Below are positions 28,468-39,571 of a DNA stretch of 64,000 bases, in pieces. The notes beneath the pieces are model-generated. The model was not told the DNA's origin, ran no database searches, and saw nothing but the letters and a program-made list of their open reading frames with translations. The DNA is from Stenotrophomonas sp. Iso1 (GTDB lineage: Bacteria > Pseudomonadota > Gammaproteobacteria > Xanthomonadales > Xanthomonadaceae), in NCBI RefSeq assembly GCF_027497995.1, contig NZ_JAODBT010000003.1, forward strand, positions 186,001 through 250,000, given 5' to 3'. Numbering within the stretch: position 1 is the stretch's first letter; every line of letters starts with the position of its first letter. Made by a program: the position numbers and the translations under genes.

Positions 28468-29361
28468 TCACGCAGCCTCGATTGTTTTGCGCGAACCGCT
28501 CTTAAACTTTGCCGAATCTGGCTTCAGCGTTTCAGGCATGTCGCGGTAACGCGTTGCCGATGTGCCAAAGCGAGCGCGGAATGCACGCGCGAAACTGCAA
28601 CAGTTATCAAAGCCACTGGCAGAAGCCACTTCGCCGATCATCATGTCGGTATCGCGCAACAACATCGCTGCGCGCTCCAGGCGCAGGCGTGCGGAGAGCG
28701 ACTGCGGGCTTTCTTCATACAGGCTCTGGAACGTCTTGGACAAGTACCAACTGGAGAAGTTGGTCAATTCCGCCAGCTCGCCGATGCGCACTACGCGGTG
28801 GCTGTTGCCCTCCAGGTACATGCGCGCGCGCTGCATGCGTCCAAATACCTGTCGCTTGCGCATGCGCGAACGGCCCGGGCAACGCTGCACGGTGCCGGAC
28901 AACTCACGCTGCAAGGATGCCAAGTGCAGCAGCAACGGCCGCAGCTGATGCACGCTGCTGCCCGGGCTCTGGGCCTCGCGCCACAGACGCAGCGCCATGC
29001 GAGCTTCAGCCAGGCTCATGCGGCCACGTCCGGTGTACACACTGCAGTCGGCTACGGTGCCGAGCATGCGCAGTGCATCTGCATCCAGGCTCACGCCGAT
29101 GCAGATGCCATCGCGGCCCGCCTGGATCAACGGACGGGATTCTTTCTCAAAGGCAATCCACTCGCGCTGACGCAGACGGAACTTGCCCTCCTTCGATTCC
29201 ACCCAGGTGGTGCCACGCAGCTGCAGCCATACGGTGAACACCGTGCCCGAGGTCTGCAGGCTGCCCAGGCGTGCAACGCCCACACAGCACGGACGCGGAC
29301 CGTCCTCTGCCTTTTCGAACGAAACCGACTGCCCACGATCCACCCAGGAAACCTGTCGCAT
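28468..29361 (-). CDS. AraC-family transcriptional regulator
   Basis: 297 residues. The C-terminal about 100 residues are the two-HTH AraC domain: RVVRIGELAELTNFSSWYLSKTFQSLYEESPQSLSARLRLERA and MIGEVASASGFDNCCSFARAFRARFG. The N-terminal part is a cupin-like sensor, with GTTWVESKEGKFRLRQREWIAFE. Start 29361 is chosen near the beginning of the conserved sensor. It is immediately upstream of the TonB receptor gene and may activate it, or be a leader gene in the same transcript; the 51-base gap between them could hold a promoter. Confidence 0.85.
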   Translation of the reverse strand: MRQVSWVDRGQSVSFEKAEDGPRPCCVGVARLGSLQTSGTVFTVWLQLRGTTWVESKEGKFRLRQREWIAFEKESRPLIQAGRDGICIGVSLDADALRMLGTVADCSVYTGRGRMSLAEARMALRLWREAQSPGSSVHQLRPLLLHLASLQRELSGTVQRCPGRSRMRKRQVFGRMQRARMYLEGNSHRVVRIGELAELTNFSSWYLSKTFQSLYEESPQSLSARLRLERAAMLLRDTDMMIGEVASASGFDNCCSFARAFRARFGTSATRYRDMPETLKPDSAKFKSGSRKTIEAA

Positions 29362-29475
29362 GCTGCACCATCTCTTTGCCTTCAATGGGCGATGGTTTTG
29401 CCAAGTCTGGCCGGCAGCGTCAGGAAGATCCTGCGAGATTGCTCCGAAAGATTCCGGAAGCCTCTTACGAAAGAA

Positions 29476-31788
29476 CTACGAAAGCGGTTTCTCCAACCAC
29501 AGCAACCACTTGGCGACGCCGAGCACTCTTCGCGGCGCACGCTTGGGCACGCGCATCACACCAATGTCGGCACCATCGGCGACGCCCAAAGCAATGAATG
29601 CGGCGCTGCCGTCGGGCGCCAGGCTCATGCCGTTGCTGGAACTGAACTTGCTCGGGTCCAGGCATCGGCCGGTACCGGTACCTTCACCGTCGATCACACT
29701 GAACTGGCTGGCGCAGCCGGCGCCGATACTCATGTAACCGATCATGCCGCTGCCGGCCACGGCCCAGGTACGGTAGCGCCAGCGCGTCGGCACTTCCTTG
29801 TTCACCGGCAGGATGCTGTCCGCGGCCAAGTCCGGCCCGGCCTGCCACAAACCGCCACTGCCCAGCCGCGTGAACAGAACACGATTGCCGACACGGTCCA
29901 ACCGCACCTGCGAAACGCCTTCCAGTGAGGCCATACGTTTCCATGGTGTTTGCGTGCGGTCGAACAACGCCAGCGACATCCGATCATCATTGCTGCGCTC
30001 CACCACCAGCAATGTCCCCGGCACGCTTCCGTAAATCGCCTGCAACGGCTCGCGCACCGGTACCGCCAGCTTCTTCCAGCGTCCGTCTTCCGGCATCACT
30101 TCATAAATGCCCGGTAGCCCGTCGGCGTCGCGCCCATTTACCAGCAGGCTGTGGGAATCGCTGGACCAATCCATCGGCTGTCGCGCTTCCGGGCGCAGCC
30201 CTTCCACCACCCGCAACGAATTGGGCTCGGCCAATCGGCCCCACCACAACGCGAACGTGCCGGATCTATCCGAGGTGAAAGCAAGCTGGGCGCCGTCCGG
30301 CGACACCATCGGCTGCGCATCGCGCCCGGAGGACGCAAACAAGCGCACGCGCTCGCCACCGCCTTCCGTCAAGGGAATCCGGAACAAGCCAAATTGCGGC
30401 CGGTCCCGCGTAAAAGCCAAATTACCGCCATGACGTGACACCGCCGGGTTGCGTGCATCGTCCACGCCCATGTCGCGCAAAGTTCGCGTGGCGACATCCA
30501 GCCGATACAGGCGCGACTCACTGTCCACACGTCGGCCAAATACAATTTCATCCGAATGCAGCCAACTCCAGCCTCGGATCTCGGCGGCATCGTCGGTCAG
30601 CCGCTCAGCGTTGCTGCCATCGGCGTCCATCATCCACAAATCACCCACCTGAGGGTTGCGGACAAAACCAATCCTGCTGCCATCGGGCGAATACTGCGGG
30701 GCGTAGTCAAAATCATCGGCCCCCATCTCGTACGACAGCGATGACCAACGCCCGGAAGCCAATTCCAGAGAGCGGATACCTCGGCTGGCATAAGCACCGG
30801 TCATTGAGCCGAACAGCAGGCTGCGACCATCCGCCGACCAACTGAAACTGAGCATGTCAGTGCCATCACAACGGGTGGCGCGACGCGCATCACCGCCGGT
30901 GGCCGACACCAGCAGCACTTCGCAGCCCGCGTGCGGCATGAAGCGGGCAAACGCAATCTGGCGCCCATCCGGTGACCACACCGGGAAGCGGTCAGACGCA
31001 TCGGCGGGCGTCGTAACCAGCGCTACCGGCGGGGTGCTGCCGGTGCTCTGTATCCACAATGTCGAGCGCCCTACTGCCTCTTTGGCAAACACCACCAGTG
31101 CACCATCGGGCGACAACGTGGGGGTGGTCTCGAACGCCGCATTGGACGTAATCAGCCGATAGGGTCGCGCCGGGCTACCCACCACGCGGGTTCCGCTGGC
31201 ATCCACTTCATCACCCGGCGAGTTCGGCGAAGCGCGGCCCCACAACAGCCACGCCATCACTACCGTACTGGCCAACAGCACCAGGCCCACGGCCAGCAGT
31301 ACACGACGGCGCAGCTTTCGACGCAGCTCGCGTGCAGATTTGGTTGATGTTGCCACCGCCGCTGGCACGTCACTGCGCGCGGCTGCAGCAATCTCGCTAT
31401 TTTCCGGCGTGGCGCCGGAGAGGTCCGTTTCGTCCCACACCACGGGTGCCAACAACCGATAGCCGGTCTTGGCGATGGTTTCGATATAAGGAGCGCTGTC
31501 GTCACCGCCGTCGGCCGCCGCAAATACCTTGCGCAGCTGGGTCACCGCTTGGGTGAGTACGTCGTTGGTCGGCATGGTGTCCGGCCACACATCCGCAAAC
31601 AATTCGTCGCGCGTCACCACCTGGCCGGCACGACGCGCAAGCACCAGCAATACGCCCACACTCTTCGGCGTCAAACGCTGCACGTTGCGTGCGCCGGGGC
31701 CATGCACCTCACGCGAGGAGAGCAGTACCACGCATGCGCCGATGTTGAGCCGGTCAGCTTCCGGCCTCGAATTGTCGACTGTCTGCAT
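29476..31788 (-). CDS. CadC/ToxR-like membrane regulator with C-terminal TolB-like propeller
   Basis: 770 residues in three parts. Residues about 20-115 are an OmpR-type winged helix (LTPKSVGVLLVLARRAGQVVTRDELFADVWPD; IETIAKTGYRLLAPV). One membrane helix lies near 165-187 (VLLAVGLVLLASTVVMAWLL), so the DNA-binding part is cytosolic. The rest is periplasmic with WD40/TolB-like blades (DGALVVFAKEAV, PDGRQIAFARF, PDGSRIGFVRNP, PDGAQLAFTSDRSG). This layout resembles CadC-type transmembrane activators that couple a periplasmic propeller sensor to a promoter. It lies upstream of the AraC gene and TonB receptor on the same strand and could control them; target and ligand are unknown. ATG 31788. Confidence 0.85.
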   Translation of the reverse strand: MQTVDNSRPEADRLNIGACVVLLSSREVHGPGARNVQRLTPKSVGVLLVLARRAGQVVTRDELFADVWPDTMPTNDVLTQAVTQLRKVFAAADGGDDSAPYIETIAKTGYRLLAPVVWDETDLSGATPENSEIAAAARSDVPAAVATSTKSARELRRKLRRRVLLAVGLVLLASTVVMAWLLWGRASPNSPGDEVDASGTRVVGSPARPYRLITSNAAFETTPTLSPDGALVVFAKEAVGRSTLWIQSTGSTPPVALVTTPADASDRFPVWSPDGRQIAFARFMPHAGCEVLLVSATGGDARRATRCDGTDMLSFSWSADGRSLLFGSMTGAYASRGIRSLELASGRWSSLSYEMGADDFDYAPQYSPDGSRIGFVRNPQVGDLWMMDADGSNAERLTDDAAEIRGWSWLHSDEIVFGRRVDSESRLYRLDVATRTLRDMGVDDARNPAVSRHGGNLAFTRDRPQFGLFRIPLTEGGGERVRLFASSGRDAQPMVSPDGAQLAFTSDRSGTFALWWGRLAEPNSLRVVEGLRPEARQPMDWSSDSHSLLVNGRDADGLPGIYEVMPEDGRWKKLAVPVREPLQAIYGSVPGTLLVVERSNDDRMSLALFDRTQTPWKRMASLEGVSQVRLDRVGNRVLFTRLGSGGLWQAGPDLAADSILPVNKEVPTRWRYRTWAVAGSGMIGYMSIGAGCASQFSVIDGEGTGTGRCLDPSKFSSSNGMSLAPDGSAAFIALGVADGADIGVMRVPKRAPRRVLGVAKWLLWLEKPLS

Positions 31789-31897
31789 CACGATCAGGAA
31801 AGAACGCAGGCCAGACACAACTCCGGTGTCCAACATGCGAAAAAATACAGCGCCCAATCGCCAAGATCAGCAAAAGTCATCGACGCAAAGAGCAAAT

Positions 31898-32027
31898 GTT
31901 CCAACTGGAACGAATATTACTCTAAGCAAGTTGCCGGTGTGCTCACACCGGAAGACATCAGGCTCTCTCTCGCCGACGGAATTCACATAATCGCTGCACG
32001 ATTCGCGCCTTCGGGCGCGATTTTTTA
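31898..32027 (+). ncRNA. candidate small RNA on the plus strand
   Basis: The gap between two minus-strand genes holds a plus-strand structure that those genes do not explain. There is an inverted repeat GTTCCA-AC-TGGAAC (31898-31911), a hairpin CCGGTGTG-C-TCACACCGG near 31933-31950, and a strong terminator with stem TCGCGCC, loop TTCG, stem GGCGCGA and a run of T ending near 32027. On the minus strand there is no T-run, so the terminator points to a plus-strand transcript. No open reading frame fits. The promoter was not found, so the 5' end is uncertain. Confidence 0.35.
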
Positions 32028-32035
32028 TCTGGCGT

Positions 32036-32707
32036 TCAGCTTTTTGACGCTTTGTGTATGGTCAAACCCACCAAGCGCGATACCACCAGCGCGACATACA
32101 TAACGCCTGAAAACTGCTCCAGCATGACCAATGCGCGTGCCTGCGGATGCACCGGCACCACGTCACTCAGTCCTACGCCTGACAACAAACTGAAGCTGAG
32201 ATAAAGCAACTCCATCCAGCTTCTGAAATCGCCATCACTGCTGGCAACAAAACTGCCCGGATACCACTGCTGGCACACTGAATACGCGAATGCGAATGCC
32301 CATGCCAGCAGGGTGAAAGTAGCTCCTGCAGCAAACAATTCATCGCGGGTGACTTTATGGTCCTGCAGCATGTAGGCCGTCAGACTGCAGGCCGTGTAGA
32401 AATACAGCAGACACTCAAACACCTGCGCCGTTGTCATCAATGACGGCCGATCAAACAGCGCACCGGCAACCGAGAAGATCACGGCGGGAACCGCCAGTAG
32501 CAAAGCGAGCCAGATCGTCAACGGACTGCGCCGCACCACCCACACCGCCAAGCCCAGCACCGCCATTCCGAACGCGCCAAACAACGCGCGGCCAGCCGGC
32601 ATGTGCTCCATCGCCGGGTACAACAACACACCCAACAACTGCACGGCCAACAACCAGGCCGACGGATGTCGCCGCGCGTACGCAATCCACCTCAAATGCG
32701 ATGGCAT
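32036..32707 (-). CDS. ion-channel-like membrane protein with altered filter
   Basis: 223 residues with about six hydrophobic segments. The last pair follows the two-helix pore pattern of potassium channels: LLYLSFSLLSGVGLSDVVPVHPQARALVMLEQFSGVMYVALVVSRLVGL. In homologues the loop reads TVGYGD; here it reads GVGLSD, so a normal K+-selective filter is not present. The Pro-Val-His following the loop is retained. The ribosome site GGGAGG is 8 bases before the ATG at 32707. The function may be a non-selective channel or a non-conducting relative. Confidence 0.8.
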   Translation of the reverse strand: MPSHLRWIAYARRHPSAWLLAVQLLGVLLYPAMEHMPAGRALFGAFGMAVLGLAVWVVRRSPLTIWLALLLAVPAVIFSVAGALFDRPSLMTTAQVFECLLYFYTACSLTAYMLQDHKVTRDELFAAGATFTLLAWAFAFAYSVCQQWYPGSFVASSDGDFRSWMELLYLSFSLLSGVGLSDVVPVHPQARALVMLEQFSGVMYVALVVSRLVGLTIHKASKS

Positions 32708-32767
32708 GGCTGCACCTCCCTGTGCACGCGCGACAACAAATGCCGTGGCTGCATGTGGCTACCCGGC

Positions 32768-33349
32768 TTAACGGGCGAGCCCTGCGGCACGGTAGGGATA
32801 CTGGTCAAAGATCGCGGCCACGGCCGCATCTATTTCTGCAGCCCGCTTCTCGGGCGTGGCACGGCCCACGGTGCCGACCGCCACGCCTTCCCAGACCAGC
32901 CGCTTCTGGCGGGCATCCACGATGTCCACGTTGAGCGTGCCCTCGGTGTACTGACGCACGTCGGTGCGGTCGCGCCAGTACGGCACCGCCACATAGCTGC
33001 GTGCGCGGTAGCTGTAGTAATAGTCGTAGTCCACTTCCGGCATCGTGGTCACGCGCGTCTTGTCCTGCAGGTAGGCATTGAGGTTCACCCAGAGGTCCGG
33101 GTTGGCCTCGTCATACACATAGCCGCGTGCCTGCATCTGCGTGCGCACCGCATCGCGGATGCGATTGCTGGTGATGGTGGTGTAGCCGTTCTGTTCGAGC
33201 GCCAGCGGCGTAAAGAACGAAAAACTGCGGTAACGCGCGAACTCACCGGTCGGGTCAGCCTGGCTGCTGACGCGCGGGGTGCTGGCGCAGGCGGCCAGCG
33301 CCAACACCAAGGACAACGAGACCAGCCGGAATACGGATCGAAGCTTCAT
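32768..33349 (-). CDS. DUF4136 lipoprotein
   Basis: 193 residues. Lipobox LAAC gives lipidated Cys near residue 21. The body fits the DUF4136 pattern: FARYRSFSFF, NRIRDAVRTQMQARGYV, PDLWVNLNAYL, and a C-terminal DIVDARQKRLVWEGVA. The family is common in Gram-negative envelopes; its molecular role is unknown. GGGAGG precedes the ATG. The gene stands alone between the channel-like gene and thiC on the same strand. Confidence 0.85.
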   Translation of the reverse strand: MKLRSVFRLVSLSLVLALAACASTPRVSSQADPTGEFARYRSFSFFTPLALEQNGYTTITSNRIRDAVRTQMQARGYVYDEANPDLWVNLNAYLQDKTRVTTMPEVDYDYYYSYRARSYVAVPYWRDRTDVRQYTEGTLNVDIVDARQKRLVWEGVAVGTVGRATPEKRAAEIDAAVAAIFDQYPYRAAGLAR

Positions 33350-33457
33350 GACAACCTCCCCAGTTGTGGACGGCAGAACGCTAGCACGCCCTGCCGTTGG
33401 CGTGCGTCAACCGCCTGCCGCGGGCCGCCCGGTGGGGAGGCCTGCGGCAGGCAGGCA

Positions 33458-35419
<1,962 letters not shown>

Positions 35420-35464
35420 TCAAGCAGAGGCCCTTCTCGGGCGCAGCGATTGCCGGCATACGAA

Positions 35465-35552
35465 GCTTCCCTACGCCGGTATGAGCCGGATCAGGTTCGA
35501 AGGGTATATCTCAACCGTGGCCCATTGGCCGCGGTACCCCCGCTTCGGGCGG
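35465..35552 (-). promoter_or_regulatory. TPP riboswitch (THI element) of thiC
   Basis: Read on the minus strand, the region has the paired arms around a TTGAGA box, ACCC, then GAACCTGATCCGG and ATACCGGCGTAGGGAA, the conserved core of the thiamine pyrophosphate riboswitch. It lies between 130 and 220 bases before the thiC ATG. In proteobacteria this element usually blocks translation or transcription when TPP is bound. The remaining gene-free sequence from 35553 to 35775 holds divergent promoter DNA for thiC and the BCCT gene; no further gene was seen. Confidence 0.93.
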
Positions 35553-35775
35553 CATTAGATCACAAAGCACCGGAAACGGCGCGATGCAGTGCGGTGCGTC
35601 ATGCCGTCCTAACAGAACCATGACGTGCCGTTCAGTAACATTGCGCCGCAGCATACCGACTTAATTGTCCTCTGCCTTTCACCGGTCCCAACCGGCCGTG
35701 TCCGGATGCCACCGGTTTCTTTGCAAGCCCAGGCTCGCCTCCCTCAATCCCTTTTTTGATCGGAGAAGCTCCTTC

Positions 35776-37356
35776 ATGGTGTTTCGTATCTCCATCGCAC
35801 TGGTCGCCGTACTGGTGCTGATCGCCGGCGTCGCGCCCGGTCCCTTCAACGACGTGGTGCAGACCGCGTTGGTCCATGTCGTCCGTGGCGCCGGCTGGTT
35901 GTACCTGGTGATCGTGTTCCTCACCCTGACCTTCCTCGCCTATCTGGCCTTCGGGCGCTTCGGCAGCCTGCGCATTGGCGGTGAGGATGCCGAGCCGGAT
36001 TTCTCCCGTGCCAGTTGGCTGTCAATGCTGTTCGCCGCCGGCATGGGCATCGGCTTGGTGTTCTGGGGTGCGGCCGAGCCGGTCTCGCATTTCGTCACAC
36101 CTCCGGAGGGGCTCCCTCCCCTCAGCATGGACGCAGCTCGCGCCTCGATGCGCTACGCCTTCTTCCATTGGGGCCTGCATCCGTGGGCAATCTACGCGCT
36201 GATCGGCTTGGCCATGGCGTGGTTCCAGTACAACCGCAATGGGCGGGGGCTGATCAGTGACATGCTGCAGCCGGTGATCGGCCGCCACCATCGTGGCTGG
36301 TTTGGCCAGATGGTGAACATCGCGGCGGTGGTGGCCACCGCGATCGGCGTCGCCACCACGCTCGGCTTCGGCACCATCCAGATTGCCGCCGGCATGCATC
36401 GCGTGTTCGGCCTGACCAATGGCGTGCCATTGCAGCTGACCGTCATCGCGGTGGCGTTCGTGCTGTACATGCTGTCCACCACCAGTGGCGTGGACCGCGG
36501 TATCAAGTGGCTTTCCAACTTCAACCTGGCGCTGGCGGCGTTGTTGCTGGCCGCAGTACTGGTGCTCGGCCCCACCGGTTTCATCTTTGATACGTTCACC
36601 ACCACGCTCGGCTCATACCTCAATCAGCTGGTGACGATGAGCCTGCGCATGTCACCGTTCTCGGGTAGCACCTGGGTGGCGGATTGGACGATTTTCTACT
36701 GGGCGTGGTGGATTGCGTGGGCACCATTCGTCGGGGCCTTCATCGCACGCGTCTCGCGTGGCCGCAGCGTGCGCGAGTTTGTCGTAGGCGTGGTGCTGGC
36801 ACCCACCATGCTCGGCTTCCTGTGGTTCTCGGTATTCGGCGGTACGGCGTTGTGGGCGCAGTTGTTCGGCCATGTCGATCTGGTGCAGGCGCTGGGCAAT
36901 GGCTACGAAACCGTGCTGTTCACGCTGTTCGATAGCCTGCCGGCCTCGCTGCTGTTGTCGGTGCTGGCGCTGGTATTGCTGGTGATTTTCTTCGTCACCT
37001 CGGCTGACTCGGCAGTGCTGGTACTGGCCAGCATGTCCATCGACGAACCAGGCGACCCGCCGCTGTCACGCAAGCTGGTGTGGGGCGTGGCGGTCGCATT
37101 GATTGCAGCAGTACTGCTGCTCGCCGGAGGCTTGGACGCGCTGCAGGGCATGATCACCATCGCCGCATTGCCGTTTGCGCTGTTGATGTTACTGGTGATG
37201 GTGTCGCTCTATCGCGTGCTGGATGCCGAGTACAACCGACAGCGCCGGTTGGCGCAGCGCACACGGCATATCATCGAGGCGTGGATTGAACGTGAGCAGG
37301 CCTCGCAAGAAGAAGCGCGGATAGAAGCCGAACGGGTGGCCAATAGCGGCCAGTAG
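35776..37356 (+). CDS. BCCT-family betaine/choline/carnitine transporter
   Basis: 526 residues, about 12 membrane segments. The substrate-site region reads FWGAAEPVSHF near residue 100 (the GxGxAExxxHF pattern), and the signature IFYWAWWIAWAPFVGAFIARVSRGR near 310 contains the Trp box for quaternary ammonium compounds. The C-terminus has a charged helix (residues about 490-526, RRLAQRTRHIIEAWIEREQ) like osmosensing tails. Import of betaine, choline or carnitine driven by Na+ or H+ is expected; which one is not determined. ATG at 35776 has GGAGAAG about 10 bases upstream. No bet genes are adjacent. Confidence 0.9.
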   Translation: MVFRISIALVAVLVLIAGVAPGPFNDVVQTALVHVVRGAGWLYLVIVFLTLTFLAYLAFGRFGSLRIGGEDAEPDFSRASWLSMLFAAGMGIGLVFWGAAEPVSHFVTPPEGLPPLSMDAARASMRYAFFHWGLHPWAIYALIGLAMAWFQYNRNGRGLISDMLQPVIGRHHRGWFGQMVNIAAVVATAIGVATTLGFGTIQIAAGMHRVFGLTNGVPLQLTVIAVAFVLYMLSTTSGVDRGIKWLSNFNLALAALLLAAVLVLGPTGFIFDTFTTTLGSYLNQLVTMSLRMSPFSGSTWVADWTIFYWAWWIAWAPFVGAFIARVSRGRSVREFVVGVVLAPTMLGFLWFSVFGGTALWAQLFGHVDLVQALGNGYETVLFTLFDSLPASLLLSVLALVLLVIFFVTSADSAVLVLASMSIDEPGDPPLSRKLVWGVAVALIAAVLLLAGGLDALQGMITIAALPFALLMLLVMVSLYRVLDAEYNRQRRLAQRTRHIIEAWIEREQASQEEARIEAERVANSGQ

Positions 37357-37687
37357 GTTGAAGGCTGTTTGGGGTTTGGCTGGAGGAAACTGACGCTGGA
37401 GCAAAAACCAGCCTGCTCCCGAATCCACCGCTTCGCCTTTGACAAAGGTGTGGTGGCAGAAAACCCCTTTCTGGTTCTCTCCTCACCAGCGGCAAAGGCG
37501 TTAGCAGCCCCTGCTTTCGGCCCTCTCGGCGCATCGCGCTGGTGAGGGCCGGAGGTGCAGCGTGTGCCGACACGCTCACCCTGCGGCAGAAGGCGCGAGA
37601 TCAGCCAGCGTCATGCTCCGTCTGCAGCCCTACATGCCTCCCGGGAGCGCGGTGCTGACCGGGCGACAAAGGCCAGGAAACGGCAGA
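37357..37687. other. gene-free stretch between convergent genes
   Basis: 331 bases between the stops of the BCCT and gamma-glutamyltransferase genes. A loose CCCTCTCGG...GGTGAGGGCC region near 37520-37555 resembles decayed repeat DNA. Nothing else was seen. Confidence 0.5.
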
Positions 37688-39397
37688 TCAATACCCCGCT
37701 GCCTGCCCGTCCTTGCGGCTTTCCGAAGCGCCGTAATACACCCCGGTTTCCGGATCACGCTGGATCGCCTGATAGCCACCATAAGGGCCATCCGCGAACA
37801 CCACCCGATGCCCCTTGCGCATCAGGCTACGCACGGTTTCATACGGGAAGCCGGTTTCCAGGTTGACCTCACCTCCCTCGCGCATCACGGTGGCCTGCCC
37901 GGTCGGCTCGGTGGAACCTTCATGCTGGATACGCGGCGCGTCACCGGCCTCCTGCAGGTTCATGCCGAAGTCCACCAGGTTCATCACGATCTGCGCATGG
38001 CCCTGTGGCTGCATCGCACCGCCCATTACGCCGAAACTCGCAAACGGCTTGCCGTCCTTGGTGATGAAGGACGGGATGATGGTCTGGAACGGCCGCTTGC
38101 CCGGCGCGTAGCCATTGGGGTGGTCCTTCTGCAGCACAAACATCTCACCGCGGTCCTGCAGAATGAAGCCCAGCCCCGGCGGCGCCATGCCACTGCCCAT
38201 GCCGCGGTAATTGGACTGGATCAACGACACCATCATGCCGTCGGCATCGGCCACGGTCATGTAGATGGTGTCGCCCTCTTCCAGTTGCTTCGGCGTGCCC
38301 GGCTGCACTTCCTTCAACGCCTTGTCCATCGAGATCAACGCACGGCGCTGGGCGGCGTACTCCTTCGAGACCAACCGCGACACCGGTGCCGGTGAAAACG
38401 CGGGATCCGCATAGAAACGTGCACGATCGGCAAAAGCCAGCTTCTTGGCCTCGACAAACAGATGCACATGCTCTGCCGAGCCGAAAGGAATCTTCGAGAA
38501 ATCGTAGCCTTCCAGAATGTTGAGAATCTGAAGCGCGGCGATGCCCTGGCTGTTGGGTGGCAACTCCCACACATCGTAGCCACGGTAGTTACTGCTGACC
38601 GGGTCCACCCATTCGCCTTGATGTGCGGCCATGTCCTCATAACTGAGATAACCGCCATTGGCCTTGAAGAAATCGCCGATGGTGTGGGCGATTTCACCTT
38701 TGTAGAACGCATCGCGGCCGCCGTCAGCGATCTTCTGCAAGGTGTCGGCCAGGTTGGGGTTGCGCCACATCTCACCCTTGCGCGGCGCCCGGCCATCAAG
38801 GGTGAACTGCTCCTTGAAGCCTGGCTGCGGCGACAACCTCGGCACCGAGCGGTCCCAGTAATAGGCAATCACTTCGGCGACCGGATGGCCTTCGCGGGCG
38901 TAGCGGATCGCTGGGGCCAGGTTGTCAGCCATCGGCCTGCGACCAAAGCGTTCATGCAGCGCGAACCAGCCATCCACCGCGCCCGGCACCGACACCGGCA
39001 GCGGTCCGGTCGCTGGAATCTCCTTCAAACCGCGACGCTGCAACTCGGCCAGCGTCAACGAACGCGGCGAGCGCCCCGAGCCGTTGTAGCCATGCAATTT
39101 CTGCGTCTTCGGGTCCCAGACGATGGCAAACAGATCACCGCCGACACCATTGCCGGTGGGCTCCATCAACCCCAGCGCGGCATTGGCGGCAATGGCTGCA
39201 TCCACCGCCGAGCCGCCAGCTTTCATTACATCCAATGCAATCTGCGTGGCCAGCGGTTGCGAGGTGGCGGCCATGGCGTGCGGCGCGATCACCTCCGAGC
39301 GGGTGGCAAATTCGTGACCAGTGATTCGATCTGCGGCGTGAGCAGACAGCAACGGCATGCCGGCAAGCATGAGCAAAAGCGGGGTCGTACGGATCAT
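37688..39397 (-). CDS. ggt: gamma-glutamyltransferase
   Basis: 569 residues. Signal peptide ending at AHAA near residue 21, so it is periplasmic. It is an Ntn hydrolase made as one chain and self-cleaved before the catalytic Thr in GDTIYMTVADADGMMVSLIQSNY near residue 375. Substrate residues lie in GGSAVDAAIAANAALGLMEPTGNGVGGDLFA near residue 60 and MGSGMAPPGLGFILQDR downstream. It cleaves or transfers the gamma-glutamyl group of glutathione. Start 39397 gives the signal peptide. The regulator gene at 39572 is upstream on the same strand, 174 bases away. Confidence 0.93.
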   Translation of the reverse strand: MIRTTPLLLMLAGMPLLSAHAADRITGHEFATRSEVIAPHAMAATSQPLATQIALDVMKAGGSAVDAAIAANAALGLMEPTGNGVGGDLFAIVWDPKTQKLHGYNGSGRSPRSLTLAELQRRGLKEIPATGPLPVSVPGAVDGWFALHERFGRRPMADNLAPAIRYAREGHPVAEVIAYYWDRSVPRLSPQPGFKEQFTLDGRAPRKGEMWRNPNLADTLQKIADGGRDAFYKGEIAHTIGDFFKANGGYLSYEDMAAHQGEWVDPVSSNYRGYDVWELPPNSQGIAALQILNILEGYDFSKIPFGSAEHVHLFVEAKKLAFADRARFYADPAFSPAPVSRLVSKEYAAQRRALISMDKALKEVQPGTPKQLEEGDTIYMTVADADGMMVSLIQSNYRGMGSGMAPPGLGFILQDRGEMFVLQKDHPNGYAPGKRPFQTIIPSFITKDGKPFASFGVMGGAMQPQGHAQIVMNLVDFGMNLQEAGDAPRIQHEGSTEPTGQATVMREGGEVNLETGFPYETVRSLMRKGHRVVFADGPYGGYQAIQRDPETGVYYGASESRKDGQAAGY

Positions 39398-39571
39398 GGG
39401 ACGAACCAGGCAGGGACTTCCCCGAACGATAGCCCATGTGCCCATGCCTCGGCCCTAACCCTCGGCGACGAGCCAGAATGGCGGGCAACGCCTTGTTACC
39501 TGATACGCGGGAATCCCGTCACATCAGGCCGGTCCCGCATACCGCCCTATCTCGACGGGCAGCGCGCCCCC

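Noticed and set aside
31906-31921. Sigma-54-like promoter (TGGAACG...TTAC) before the candidate small RNA
   Set aside because: The essential GC of the -12 element is absent (AC instead), so it was not called.
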